Origin: Owenia fusiformis
Lineage: Eukaryota > Annelida > Polychaeta > Sabellida > Oweniidae
Assembly (NCBI GenBank): GCA_903813345.2
Contig: CAIIXF020000001.1
Location: forward strand, 47,635,885-47,699,884
Reading direction: 5' to 3'
Length of the DNA stretch: 64,000 nt
Of the stretch, positions 1 through 13,200 are shown in pieces; the first letter of the stretch is position 1; each line of letters begins with the position of its first letter. The position numbers were made by a program, and so were the translations under genes. The notes below the pieces were generated by a model. The model saw only the letters and a program-made list of their open reading frames with translations. It was not told the origin of the DNA and did no database searches.

Positions 1-417
1 GCCGGCCGAATAATCATTAATTTTACAAAGTGGGGCAAAATTCAGCTCGGACCCAAGTTTTAAACATTGCAAAAGTCAGTACAAGTGGCATAGAAGGCAT
101 TAGAAGAAGGTGTGACAGGTGTGACATAGACAGTTAAGTGTTCATACTCATACTCTTGCAAGAATACATCCTATACCCCTCCAAATTGCCACCACTTCCT
201 TGCACATAAAGATGTGCTCATCTGTCCACGTCATGCATGGTTCAGCCATGGAAGGATTTCTCACCAAACCATTACCACATGTGAATGAATGACATATCAT
301 TGCAAAGAGGAGAGGTGTGGCTTTATGGTACATCAAATGAAATTCATGTAGTCATCACTAGTTTTGGAATTTTACGAGATAACTACTTGTTGCGTTTTTT
401 TGATACGCCCTGTATAT
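1..417 (-). mobile_element. Possible end of a DNA transposon, cut by the window edge
   Basis: Read on the minus strand, the sequence begins near 417 with TACAGGGCGTATC, a type of terminus common in Tc1/mariner-like and related elements, and runs leftwards off the window. A 62-codon open frame at 148-336 (minus) lies inside, but I do not recognise its product as a transposase. No second terminus is visible, so this rests only on the end motif. Confidence 0.3.
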
Positions 418-499
418 TAGATTGACTTTGTTTTTCATGATTAGATGTCGCTGGAGTTAATTGACTTATATGTAAGATACTGGAGACGATCGATGAGTA

Positions 500-735
500 C
501 TCGGATTCAAGTTAAAAATCGGGAGGTAGGAGGAAAAAAGGGAGGACACAGACAAAATCGGGGGATTTTTACCTAAAACATGCGAAGTTTTTTGTAGAAA
601 TCGGGGGAAATCGGGAGAAAAAATCGGGAGATGATGAAAAATTACAAAATTAGAAAATCGGGAGATGGCAAAATTGCGCAGGAGATGGGTTAAAAAACAG
701 GAATCTCCCGATTTAAATCGGGAGTTGGCAACATA
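500..735. repeat. Degenerate AAATCGGGAG-type simple repeat
   Basis: The motif AAATCGGGAG and near variants recur roughly ten times between 500 and 735 with irregular spacing. No coding potential is seen. It grades into the minisatellite that follows. Confidence 0.6.
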
Positions 736-811
736 GAGTGACCAGGAGCTGAACAGAATATTATATTACCTCATACACCGGCCTAAATTGACCAAGAGGA
801 GCTAGATACTA

Positions 812-1075
812 CATGTATGGACCTCATACACACATTGAGTTACCAAGTATAGGTAAATGCTGTGGACCTCATACACACATTGAGTTACCAATTATAGGTA
901 AATGCCGTGGACCTCATACACACATTGAGTTACCAATTATAGCTAATGCCGTGGACCTCATACACACATTGAGTTACCAATTATAGCTAAATGCTGTGGA
1001 CCTCATACACACATTGAGTTACCAATTATAGCTAAACTGCTGTGGACCTCATACACAAATCGAGTGACCATTGTG
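812..1075. repeat. Minisatellite, about six units of 43-46 bp
   Basis: About six head-to-tail copies share the core GGACCTCATACACACATTGA followed by GTTACCAATTATAG. Copies differ by single substitutions and 1-2 bp indels, and the last unit is diverged. Degraded half-units with 'GAGTGACCA' continue to about 1,215. Confidence 0.85.
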
Positions 1076-1377
1076 AGCTGAATCCAATGGGCTTCTTATG
1101 CATATACTTTTATGTCATCTATAGTGTCCAATAGGAGAAAAAGACAGTGACATCATAGAGTGACCAATAGGAACTACACACAATGAACCTCATTCCCACC
1201 TTGAGCGACCAAAAGGAGCTGAACACTCATCAGCTCATTGCGGTTTCATTTACCAGGATATTTTGTTGGTAAACAAAATACAATACATTACCATGATTAC
1301 ATTACAGTAAAACATTTTATTCAATAAGATTTACGATTTCGCACAAAATTTAACGTGTAGCATAATGGTTTTTGACG

Positions 1378-1434
1378 TTAAGCCAAGGGAAAAATCAATA
1401 CCCGGTGATTTCAGCGGGAAGTTTCGTTTCGTTC
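1378..1434 (+). mobile_element. Fragment of a hAT-like MITE, left end only
   Basis: This segment matches, with few changes, the left half of the complete 172-bp MITE at 59,682-59,853. It shares CCAAGGGAAA, ATCAATACCCGGTGATTTCA and GCGGGAAGT. The right terminus is absent, so this copy is truncated. Confidence 0.6.
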
Positions 1435-2808
1435 AGTCTGCTGTTGTGTTTTATAACTTTTACTTTGTTTTGTATTTTGAAATACATTTATTTTTTTACA
1501 TATACATATTTATTCAAATATACAACATGCCACGAGTTCATTTTGTTTACACATAAAGGTTGAACTATATTTGCATTAGAGCTCCACTGGATCTCAACTG
1601 GTAAACAAGTAGCCTTTTTGCAAAAAGGGTATTAATGATGCATAATATAGTTAATTTCTAGTTGCAAGAAATAGAATAGAAAAAAGAATAGAATGGACAC
1701 ACGAATTCTAATTATAGATGATTTTCCTCATGCATATCCTGTTCCCGGCCTATGTTTTGTGAACATTGTACCCAGCCCGGACTTCCATATAAAGATCTTC
1801 GAAAAGTGACTTTATTTCAAGATTTATCAAAAAGTGTTCGTTGAATCTGTTTAAAACTTGATTGATATATGTTTATGTTTATTTCTTTTTTGAATTCACA
1901 TAAATATACAATGCATGAGTGGCTGACACTTAAAAAGTGTATATTCCCAACAAATCGAATACAAACATGATAATGATCGAGGGGTTCAGTGATATATGGA
2001 AGCTGTAAACAGCAGGCCATGTCAGAAATAAATATCAATCGAGTCAAAAGAATCAAAACTGTGTTTGATTATTACAATATAAGAGTCTGATAAACTGAGC
2101 GATATGTTATGTCCAGTAATAAAAGAGGACAAAAAAGAGAATACACAAGAGGAGGGGTGGGAGGGATGGCGAGGGCAGTGAGGAAAAAACAAAACAATAT
2201 ATCAAGTGAATTAATAGCATGTGATGAACCTTTAGCATACTTATTGTAATTTATCATCAAGATTTGGGTTGTTAAACTAATAAACCAGGGGTTTTAAAGA
2301 ATTTAAATATTGCACTAATGGAGATTTGGCCCAAGTTTTTTAAAAAGTCATGGAAAATGATTTAAATAACATAACTGTATAATCAAAATTATTCTTGTAG
2401 AAAACAATCCACTGATTAGAATTCAAATATGCCGTTTAAAAGAAGGCAAAGTAAGTCACCAGAGGTCTTATTTGCAAATATCTTAAAATCTCACGAAAAT
2501 GAGATTTAGTGAGATTAGTGGAAACTGTACTATAAAATCAGCTTTTAGCAGTTGGATATGTTACATGTTCATGTCTATATATTTATATTTAGTCACTGAA
2601 TTACACAGAGTAGCCTAGTTGAATACTTTTTACTACTCTGAAAAAACGTATTAAGAGACCATTTCATACTTAGTAAGCTTAATATTATGACTGGTTAATT
2701 CTGTTCAGTATTCTCCAGGACATCGTAAGTCTTAATGAAAGACTACAGTAGGTAGTCGAGAAGTCAAAAATTTTCTCTCTGGACGTCGATGAAAGTTATA
2801 TCACTTAC

Positions 2809-2956
2809 GTTTGGTAAAATGCCAGATGAGTACTCCAGTAATCACACCCAGGACAACCACTAAAGCAGTCACTGCAACGCCTATGATTATATGCCTCCTC
2901 TGTGTCATTTTCTGCGTGTTTTCAGATTGATTTGTATCCAGATCGAAATATGGCAT
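2809..2956 (-). CDS. First coding exon of a single-pass type II membrane protein (partial gene)
   Basis: The ATG at 2,956 (minus) is preceded by an in-frame stop and opens a frame of 49 codons plus one base, ending at the donor GTAAGTG (2,808 downwards). The product has a short polar N-terminus of about 20 residues ending in QRR, then a strongly hydrophobic segment of about 24 residues (HIIIGVAVTALVVVLGVITG and onward to VLIWHF), then TK. No signal-peptide cleavage site is obvious, so a signal anchor is the natural reading. The hydrophobic segment followed by W-H-F resembles the anchors of matriptase/TMPRSS-type membrane proteases, but that is only a resemblance. The next exons were not found in 1-2,800 and should lie beyond the left edge. 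The gene is divergent to the J-domain gene, with 1.25 kb between start codons. Confidence 0.6.
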
Positions 2957-3416
2957 CGTATAGAAAAAAGTTAATGAACTTTGGGAGTACTAGTATTTTG
3001 TCTACATCGTGTATATATCTTGCATTGTATTGTTTGTTCAAATTTGTTTCCGCATTGACGAGCCAACTAGTGTCTCTGAGAATGATGGCAAATACTGCTT
3101 AAAAGTTATTTATAACAGGGCTTCAAGAGGTAGATATGTACTGTATAATTTATCACTTTGTAAACAAACTGCAAACTGGAGTGTAGATATGTGTATCAAA
3201 TAAAGCAGAGTACATGACTGTATCAGTGGCCCGGATAAGATTCACCTCCACTTCTCACACATTGCTTATCCAAAATCATCCAATTTTTAGTTTTAATTAC
3301 TTTGATTACTTCAGAAAATGTTGAATTTTGCCAAGAGGTCTTTCAACGATATAAGATCCAAATAGCTCTGAGCTATATAAATAGCGGGATAAATAGGCCT
3401 TCTAATATGCAGTCCC

Positions 3417-3708
3417 AGGGGCGGATCTGGGAACCAACAGGGGGGGGGGCCGAATTTCTGGTCTGAGAAAAAAATTTGGGCCCCTAAAACCAAAAAGTGG
3501 GCCCAAATTTTGAAATTTTTAGGCCCATTTTCTTCAAAATTTGGCCCAAGATAAAAAATAAGGCCTTAGTAGGCCCCATTTATGACCAAAAAGGCCCACT
3601 TTTTAGGGCCTTAAGGCCTTTTTCGGCTCAAAAAATTTTTGGGCCCATTTTTTTCTGGGCCCACCAAAGGGGGGGAGGGCCCTGCCCCCCCCCCCCCAGA
3701 TCCGCCAG
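3417..3708 (+). mobile_element. GGCGGATC-ended MITE, copy 1
   Basis: A 0.29-kb element begins CAGGGGCGGATCTGG and ends with the approximate reverse complement, CAGATCCGCCAG. Its interior is rich in GGCCC/GGGCC and contains a G tract near the left end and a C tract near the right end. Copies lie at 45,448-45,730 (same orientation) and 51,655-51,920. CAGTCC occurs just outside both ends and may be a target duplication, but the exact boundary is ambiguous. Confidence 0.7.
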
Positions 3709-3828
3709 TACAGTCCATAACAGTATTGGATATGAACCTCTTAACCATGTTAACTTCTGAAAATATATTAAAGCTTGAAAATCCTCATCGAGTGATCAGT
3801 TGAACGAAACAATCCTAAAATGAAGACT

Positions 3829-3997
3829 GGTGTAAAAGGGCAGGAGGTCCTTTCAAAGTATGGTCCTACTTTCCATTGATTTATATGGTGACCCAAATAC
3901 AATTCTTTCCCTTATTATCGTATCCACAATCAGGGCCAGTAAGGGGCTTTAAGAAAGGGGACCATAATCCCCAGAGGACCATAATTTCTTTTACACC
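3829..3997 (+). mobile_element. GGTGTAAAAG-ended MITE, copy 1 (169 bp)
   Basis: A 169-bp element with terminal GGTGTAAAAG and CTTTTACACC. A full copy of exactly the same length lies in reverse orientation at 50,670-50,838. A partial second left end, GTGTAAAAGGGTCGGTGGTC, follows directly at about 3,999-4,040, suggesting a tandem or nested insertion. Confidence 0.75.
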
Positions 3998-4207
3998 TGT
4001 GTAAAAGGGTCGGTGGTCCAATCAAATTTTGGTCCTACTTAATTCTTATATTGGTATATTATATATTGCATTAATCATTTGCTCATTTGGTAATTTACCA
4101 CTGGAAAAAGCGAACAAAGTTGGTCCATGCATGTAATAATAATGTTTGCTAATTTGCTGTAGCACTTTTCGTGCAGTGTAATATATACTTCCGCAACTTG
4201 AGAAGTG

Positions 4208-7200
4208 ATGGCGGCAAGGAATCGCTCCAAAAGAACTGAATATTTGGAGCTATTGGGTATCAATGACGACGCAAGTGAAGGTATTGTTTAGTGAAGAATA
4301 TTTTTTTCTTCAATATGATACCATTCATCGAACTTTTGCGACTATTTTCTTAATAAAGCGAATTAAATTTGAATCGATCGTTTTTGGGATTCCCAGAAGT
4401 GAGCATTTTTTTATATTGATTCATTCATTCCCGGGGTATTATTATTTTACGTTTACCATGGATGGCGAACTCCCATGCAGTGTCTCGGTATAGACACTGC
4501 GGCGGGCAGATGAAGAAAATCTCCAATATTTGGTGAAAATAGCTTCCTTTTTCATCATTATATGTGGCCAATTTTCACACAAAAGGGAGGAACTACTTGC
4601 TCGCATCGACACTATCCTACTCGAACTCCCGTGCAGTGATAATATCACTGCGGCGGGCAGATATCTCACCGTAAGCATGGTAACTTCGTGATAAACAACT
4701 GACGTGATTGGTTCTAGTCCCATGCTCAGGTCGCGTGATTGTAAAATTTAGACAATTTCATTGGTTGAATTGCGCGTATTAACTAATAAACAACACGTGC
4801 GGTAAACTATTATCAACAAAACTTTTACTCAGAATTCATTCCGCGGTGATTTCTTCTCATATTTCAATAATTTTGAAATATTTTGACAAAATAATGATTG
4901 GTGAACATAAAAGAACATATATTTTATAAGTTGTATGAAAATCAAGTACATCTGTGACAAAAAGGGGGACTATCTTCCCCAAATTTTGGGGATTCCATAA
5001 TCTGCCCGCCGCAGTGTCTATACCGAGACACTGCATTGGAGTTCGTATCCTACTAGGAGAACAACACCCGCAAATCATAGACTTACAACTCATACTAGGC
5101 CTAAACACAAACATCAACGGGCCCACCAACAGAACAATCACAGAAGCGCTGCATCGCTATCTGCAAAATACAAAAAGATTCTAAGCAAACAAAATAAGAA
5201 AGAGACAGTGACTCTATACCAAACTCATGAGATAGTGACTCTTTTACAACTTAATACAGGATTAACTATATTTCTACTACCGTCATAATATTGAAATAAT
5301 ATATTCTTAGCGCTCTCTCTCCAACTTAGCAAAGTATAAGTGAAAAGTATAAGTGATAATAGTACCGAAGTGAATAACTGAGTAACCAGTGTCCAAAGGC
5401 AGCATTATAGTGCCAATAGTGTCACACGGACACTTAAAAGGATCAAGAAGAAGAAACAACTTATAAAATAGAATGAATGTTCCCCAAATTATTTTGTCAA
5501 AATATTTCAACTAGAAATATGAGAAGACATCACCGTGGAAGGAATTCTGAGTAAAAGTTGTTTTGATGATGGTTTACCGCACGTGTCGTTTATTAGTTAA
5601 CCAATGAAATTGTCTAAATTTTACAATCATGCGACCTGAGCATGGGACTAGAACCAATCATGTCAGTTGTTTATTACGAAGCTACCATGCTTACGGTAAA
5701 ATACCTGCCCGCCGCAGTGATATATCACTGCACGGGAGTTTGCATGGATAGGTAATAAAACAGTTGGGTCTTGTTGCAACAATTTCTGATACCATACATG
5801 ACTAAATTATTCGTAGACAAGTAAACTAACCCTGAGTTAGCTGAACTATCACGTTTCTTTTTGATGATAATTGGATATTTTTTTTGTTGATTTCAAAATG
5901 TTTGCAAGTGATTTGAATTAGGAAGATAATAAAATGATATGATATTAACCACCTATCTACTGACTTAGTATACAAATAGTGACTGCCATTGAGGGCAGTA
6001 GCGTAAATTATTTACCGAGGGAATATCCTCTAAAATATACTATTCCTGAAGCCACAGGCTTTTTTCTAATAAATTTCTGAGACTCTCACTTGACAAATTC
6101 AATCACATTTAACAAGCAAAAAAGATTATCATAACCACGGACCTCTGCCAGATTACCTCTTCTTGGTAGTGTCTAGGCTCAATTTATATACTCAAGGACA
6201 GACAAAAAGTCTTCGGAAAATTTATATATTTCCTTGATTTTGGAGTCAGTTTATCATTAAATATCACATGTCATACCTCAAACGATGCGTACTGTTGTTA
6301 GCTTCATCTCCAATCACTAAAACCACACATTCAAGAAAGCGTCTGTTGATAAAAGCATAAAACAAGCGAGCGATATTAAATGGAGTGCTTCGGCTATTTC
6401 CGTTGTTCAAATGTTTATTCCCGAAGTCAAATGCCTTTTCTGAGAATGTGATGTCACTCCCGATGACGTCACATCAGAGATTACCGAGAAATCCCATGAC
6501 GTTTCTTTAAACTCCTGTAGAAACAATACAACGCTTTGTTAGGCTACGCGATCCTTTACTTTTATTGGCTGTTTGTTGTGATGTGACGTAATTCAAGAGA
6601 CAAACAACATTGGACACTGCCGGAAATTACCGAAGTACTCCATTATCTTTACGCTCTGAAAATTTGAAAGAAATGTCCCGGGAAAATTCGATTTACAGCG
6701 TCAATAATTGATATCATGCAACCATTCAAACTAATACATAAAGAAGAGATTACAGGGTAAAAATTGATCACTCAATGTTTGAGAGATGGAAAAGATAAAG
6801 GTCAGTACGTGCGTCATATTTTTGGCTGGTCATTTTTGGATTATCCAAGTGGTTATATTGTATCATTCACCCATGTCTGTCATGGTGAACGGAGTTGATT
6901 TGTGTTTGTGCTCATCCTCCATTTTTGTGTTTTCATCTGCGCAGTGATGATGAGCAGACGTTTCCAAGGGTAATAGAAGTTGCAATGAGCGGGCAATAGT
7001 TCAAATGTATATTCCCTCAAATGTACATTTGAGGGAATATAACTTTCGAAGGGAAATAGTAAATCTATTTCGGAACACGTGACTAGGCATTGACCAATCA
7101 GGATATATTTGGTTTATAATAATATGTTCTAAGTCCTCAAGCATTACATAGTTTGTCACGTGTGCTATTATGTGAAAAGCATTGTTCGGAATTTTCTAAA

Positions 7201-10200
7201 TTTATGTTGAATTATGGTACTCACACCTCATGTTGATTTTAAATTGGGACAAAATGTGACCTATTTTAAAAAATAATCATTTTTGTGTGTATCATATATA
7301 ATACTCATAAGAATGTTTATGAAATATACATTTCCAAATAAAAGATATCTAAAGAAATTAAGCAATTGTGTAAATCAACTGCCAGAAATAAGTAGAAACA
7401 AAGATCTTGATATTTTCTCGTAACCTCTTTTTTGGAAAAGCCACGTGACTATACATGACTATTTAGGTCCCCAGGAATTTAAAAATCGCCATTATAATGT
7501 ATGCAATGATTGAAATGAGGCATGATTTCTCTGAATGAACTATTCAATTCAATTCAATTCTTCCTGAGAATACGACCCTCACAGTCATGTTTGGCTGATT
7601 TCACAATGTAATCTCAGTCAAAGGTGGACATAAAACATACTGTTAAGTAGATACGTGGTTAATATCATATCCTTTTCTTATTTTCTGAATTTAAATCACT
7701 TACAAACATTCTGAAATCAACTTTATGTCTATATGTCTATTTTCTCCTTGGTACACAGAGTTGGGGTGTGGGTAGATTTTCATTCCGGTCAATTTTACTA
7801 TCTGTGCCAGTGCTCGTGTCTGAAAGATAGATCAGCTTGGTTAAGTAACACCCAGAAAATGATTAGAAAACATGTTACAAACCATGAATATGATAATAAA
7901 TAAATAAATAAGAAAATTAAAAAATTTTACTTTTCCGCTTGTGTCATTTAAATTTGAACGAAGCTTGAATCACTATTGAGACAATTTGTAATTGAACTAC
8001 ATTTTGACCAGATAATCAAAACCTGATAACACAATCAAGATATGCAGTCACTTACATGGCAAGATTTTTCTGGTTAAGAAAGAAATACATGTGCTGTACA
8101 TGTAGCCTTTATTTTTTATCATAAATTCAGCTGTACTCCTCCATTCAAAACAATGTTTTATTCCTGGGGTTGTGAATGAAAAGTTAAATGTGAATTTTGT
8201 GAAATTCATGATATTTCTTGATAAAAGAAATCAACAAAGAGTGCTGTATATACGTACAATGTAAATGAAGTTAATCTCATACTATTTATTGATCTCAATA
8301 TACAAATATTTTATACTTTTAGATGACATCAAGTTGGCTTACAGAAAACTGGCATTACAGCTCCATCCTGATAAGGTAAACTTAACACAATTATTGACCT
8401 CTCCACGCCTCCAGTTTACCATGTTACAACTTTTTCTGAAAAATGTTTTTAGGAGAGAGATATTATTTTCTGAAATTACCTTTTAGAGACTCTGAAGAAT
8501 TATATTTCCAAAAAGTTATAAATCAAAGTATGAGTTGAGATGTAGAATCATAATTTACGTAATTTACACAAAGAATTTACACCATACCATTCCCCCATAC
8601 TGAAGCCTGTATTTCTTTAAAAGGAATACAGGCTACAGTGAAGTTGCAAATGAAGGACGTTTGTTTAATTTCCATATTTCTGAAGGTATACTAGGTTTTA
8701 CAAATATGGCAAGTGTTCTACATATACAGATTAGATTGTAGATTCATCGAGCAGTTTACCACTTGTATTATTACCAGAAAGCCCTATATACAAAGAAAGA
8801 GAAAACCTGCTCCATTTGCAACTTCACTGTAGCCTGTATCCCTTTTAAACTTGGACACATGGTAGGGATTAGGAACACTGGAAAAAGATCAGAGACATTG
8901 TTATGTTATTTGAGACTAATATAAAATATTAATTTATTTTTTACAATGAAATAATTTATTGTAGAATCTAGATGATGATGGAGCTACAGAGAAGTTCCAG
9001 AAGTTGAGTGAGGCTTACCAGTATCTCATGAAAGGTAAATGAAATCCTTTATTCTTGCCTAAATATAAATAGAGAACATGTAAAGGTAGTGCCATATAGT
9101 CCAGTAGAAATTAAAGAATGTAAAAGAACATTCTCAGATAGTACAAGTTGAATTCTAATGTCAAAATAAATTGAAGGATTGGACCCTCAAAACTCTCATT
9201 ATAAGTAGTTATGTTACCATCTTGCAAACGATGGAAAAGGTTTGTAATGTACTAAAGGGTTAAAAGGGGATTAGTTTATAGCCTAATAACACATTTTTGT
9301 TGCCAATCTTCAAATCCTAAGAAGCTTCAAAACTTGAAATCCCTGTGTTAAAATGGATGAAATGATCTCTTACTGCCCTCATCAGAGGAGCTGCAGCAAG
9401 GGAAAACCAAAATGTCCTTCGAACTCTCCCTGACCTTGAAGTCATTGGAATTTCAATAAACACTTAAAATGTCTAGTCTAAAATGGACAGCGAATTCTTA
9501 TTGGACTTATTCTTAAATTTTCATATAATTATGTTGTCAGCTTGAAAGTCAAATACAGCAAAGATGTTACTTCATGATAGTCTACATGGATTATATTTGC
9601 TTTCCTCTAGGGGAGGTGTCTGATGACGAAGATGGATTTGACTTCACCAGCTGTTTTGACAATGATGACGATGATGATGATTTTGTAAGTTTAGGTATCT
9701 TAAACACCGTCTCATCATTTAGTTTGTTAATCAATAATCATTTTTGTTTCATTGTTTAATTTATTTTCTTAACAAACAGATTTTATTGATATTAGTATAT
9801 ATTGCCCTTCAATCAATCAACCAGTCATATGTACACATGTACATTGACATATTATATAAATAGAAAAAGCATAGAATGAATCAATTCATTCTCAGGTGAA
9901 AGTACCCCATTTAAAAATTCAATTCAATCATAAATGTATTGTCACCTTTTCATTTCAGTTCCGATTCCGAGATCTGCTGAATTTATTGAGAAGTAAGTAT
10001 GATTGAGTTTAACTATCACGCCTAACCATCGACAAGGTACAGTCACGTGACAGGGACAAAATATACCGTAGTACACTTTTGATGTACTATGTCATTTCCG
10101 CCATTTTAGATCGCCATTTTCTAGAATGAGGAAGCGAGGAAAGAACTAGCATTGATTTGATCAATATTGTGTCAGTTCATCATCGGGTAGTTGTTGCATT

Positions 10201-13200
10201 CGATTTGTAATTAAGTTGCAAATATGCATATCTACCTCAAATGATCCTCAGCAACTTCAATATCTTGTTATAGATCTACCCAGTACGTCAGGGATCTCTA
10301 AATCTTGACTGAATTTCGCAAAATTCTCTCTAATTTTTGTTTTGCTATGCAAATAACAGCCAAACTATGACTAACACAACTTAGGATAAGTATACAAATA
10401 TACATCCAGAGTTAATGCAAAATCGCTTTTTACTTTGGATTGTCAACTCAAATGTATGTTGTCACATTGGCCTTACAGATCTCAATTCACAATAGGCATA
10501 TCAGATATATTTACTCTTATATTTTTTCCGTTAATCCATAAAATTGTCATTGATATGATTGAATTTCAATGTTACTATTTCTTTTTTGTGTTCCATAACC
10601 TGGCTTTTGAACTTCTGCACTTTCCAGATATACAGAGTGTCCCAAAGTATGCCCCCCCCCACCTAGGCAGACATATACCAATTTCTCCATAGTATGTGTC
10701 ATACACACCGACTATTGTTTTGGTGTAAAACTGACTTTAATTTTGACCAAACACTAACTTTTGAAATTCCTGTAACTTTTTTCCATTTGTGAGTTGAACC
10801 ATGATACTCGGCAAATTAATGTAACTTTGGATGAGCTTTAAAATGATATATGACACATACTATGGAGACATTGGTATATGTCTGCCTAGGGGGCCCATAC
10901 TTTCGGGACACCCTGTAGCATAAATGTTGAAAGTCATCTTGGATTAGCTAGTATATATAGATCTCTCCATGAACTCCTTAAGATTATTAAAATTCATAAA
11001 AGTGCAACTAAACATAACGTAACGTACCGACGCCGAGTGATCAAAGAGGTCGGAAGATAACACGCCATGGTCACATATTAATCACCATATTAACACTTTC
11101 ATAAAATAAAATAGCATTCAACGAAAAAATCACTTTTACGTGTTTATCTGTACTAGGGATACAGGAGCATGTTCGTTGAACATCACTTGTTACGCATAAA
11201 ACCCTTTTGCATTTTGAAATTGAATCATTGCAATGTTTAATATTATAACTCATGAATTTCAATTACAGGGACAACATACACTGTGAGTTGACAACGTACA
11301 TTTCTGATTTTTTAAATTATACCAAATGCATGAATATTTATTAAATCTTCACCCGTCTTAAACTATGTAGTTTAGAGAAACACATTCTCATAAATATATT
11401 CGACACTCTGAGATGTCAGGGGAGAAAATTATCAAAGGAAATGTGTAAAAAACAACCGAACAATTGTATGGGTAGACTTACAACGAAAAAAATCGAGCAC
11501 TGCTCGAAGATCTTTTAAGGTAATTAGAAAAATAAATGTCTTTGAAATCGAATACACGCGAAATCAAACATGAAATCCTTTATGTATTCCTCTAATTTAT
11601 TTTTGAAAACCTGCATCAAACCTACATCATAGTCCTTGCTTAAAATAAGTTAATAGTGACATATTACATCAAAAGTGTACTACGGCATATTTTGTCACTG
11701 TCACGTGACTGTACCTAAATAAAAGTTTCAAAGGGGATTAAGAATTTAAAACCACATTTGTAATTTTGTGATATCATCATATCACTTTGATGAATGAACA
11801 TAACAGATTGTTTCTCCTCGTATCAAGTTTATTGGGCTTTGGTAAAGAAAAGAAGGGATGGCAATGGCATTGACAATGGTCAAACAAATACAATGAGGTC
11901 AGGATTGGAAATGAAACAATTACAATGTTCTCAATATGCACAACTGACCGATGATAATTATTTCAGCAGCTTTCATAATTGCTCATTCTGTCGCGAAAAC
12001 ATGGAAGTTCAGAGCATCAAATTTATTCATGACTACTATTGATTCATGTTCTATTCATGATTATAGCTCGTATTATCCGGACACCATTTGGTATCTATGT
12101 GGTAAGAGATGATGATGACTGCGATTGTTTTGACTGCACATTTCGGCGTTTCATGCATGAGGGAAATTTCAACAGACACAGAGGGACCAGACCTGGCGCT
12201 AGTAGCAATTTGTTCTCTAACTTTGAGAAGCCACCAAGTTTCTATGATGAATCCAACCAAGTAGAGGAAAAACGAAGGAAAAAAGCTGAGAAGAGGAGGC
12301 AGAAGAAGCAAAACAAAAGAAATGCAGGTAGAAAACAATTTATCTAAATGTCTCCACCAAGAAATTTATACACATTGTTTTTGTCACCATATTTGTGACC
12401 AGCATAAAAAACGAAATCAAGTAGAATAAAAGATCGATAACATAAACATTCTACTTTTGCATTGAATATATATTCTTTCTGCGAATTCAACATTATCTGA
12501 ATAATATGCTGTCTGTACATTTTTACATGAAAGAATACATGTATGCAATGAAGGAATCTGAATAAATTTACGAAAAATGTTTTTCGTTTCAGTCATTCTT
12601 GAAGTGTGCATGAAAAAATATGAGCAAATCTTTTTTAATGAATAACTCTGTTCCCAACCTTGATCAGAGTCATGGACCACCTGGATCGAAACCCGACTCA
12701 ATTGAGTATTTTTGAAACTCGTCTCTACCCTAAAATAACCTTATACTTGCAACCAGTAAACTAGATACATTTATGTTGAATTTGTCCCTTTTATACCATA
12801 TTTTATGTCGCTGAAATAGTTGATTGCAAAGATCTCTCTCTTTCAGATCAGAATCAAAACAGCCGTGATGACATTAACTACACTGATGACATTGGTGTTC
12901 CTAGATCTGGCAATGATGAGAAGGCCAAACACACACCATCCTTTTACACCACACAGAAACAGAAAGAAGATGAAAGGGAGAAGGAAAATGCTACTCCTCC
13001 CAGATATTCTTCTAAACAGACAGACAGCTCTAAGGTAAGCATTTTAAATGAAACATTTTAATTGTACTTCAATTGTTTTTCTTTACAATATATGGGTCAT
13101 AACACAAATGCTATTAGCATCTGTTTGAATAAATCATAACTTTAAGTACATGTACATAAATGATGTTATATTAATCCTATTCAAAGTTTTTTTAAAATAT

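Larger units (their letters stand above)
2957..4207. other. Intergenic region between divergent genes
   Basis: The two start codons point away from each other across this 1.25-kb stretch, so it should hold both promoters. It is occupied largely by two transposon-derived repeats (3,417-3,708 and 3,829-3,997). I see no convincing TATA box or further exon. Confidence 0.5.

Noticed and set aside
148-336. 62-codon minus-strand ORF near the left edge
   Set aside because: Tested as a transposase fragment but no DDE-type or other motif could be identified.
3497-3760. 87-codon plus-strand ORF
   Set aside because: Lies within the GGCGGATC-ended MITE and reflects its GGCCC-rich sequence.
7667-7813. 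Minus-strand acceptor followed by about 38 open codons (TRALAQIVKLTGMKIYPHPN and onward)
   Set aside because: Looks exon-like, but no partner exon was found. A stretch this short can be open by chance, and it lies in the intron of a plus-strand gene.
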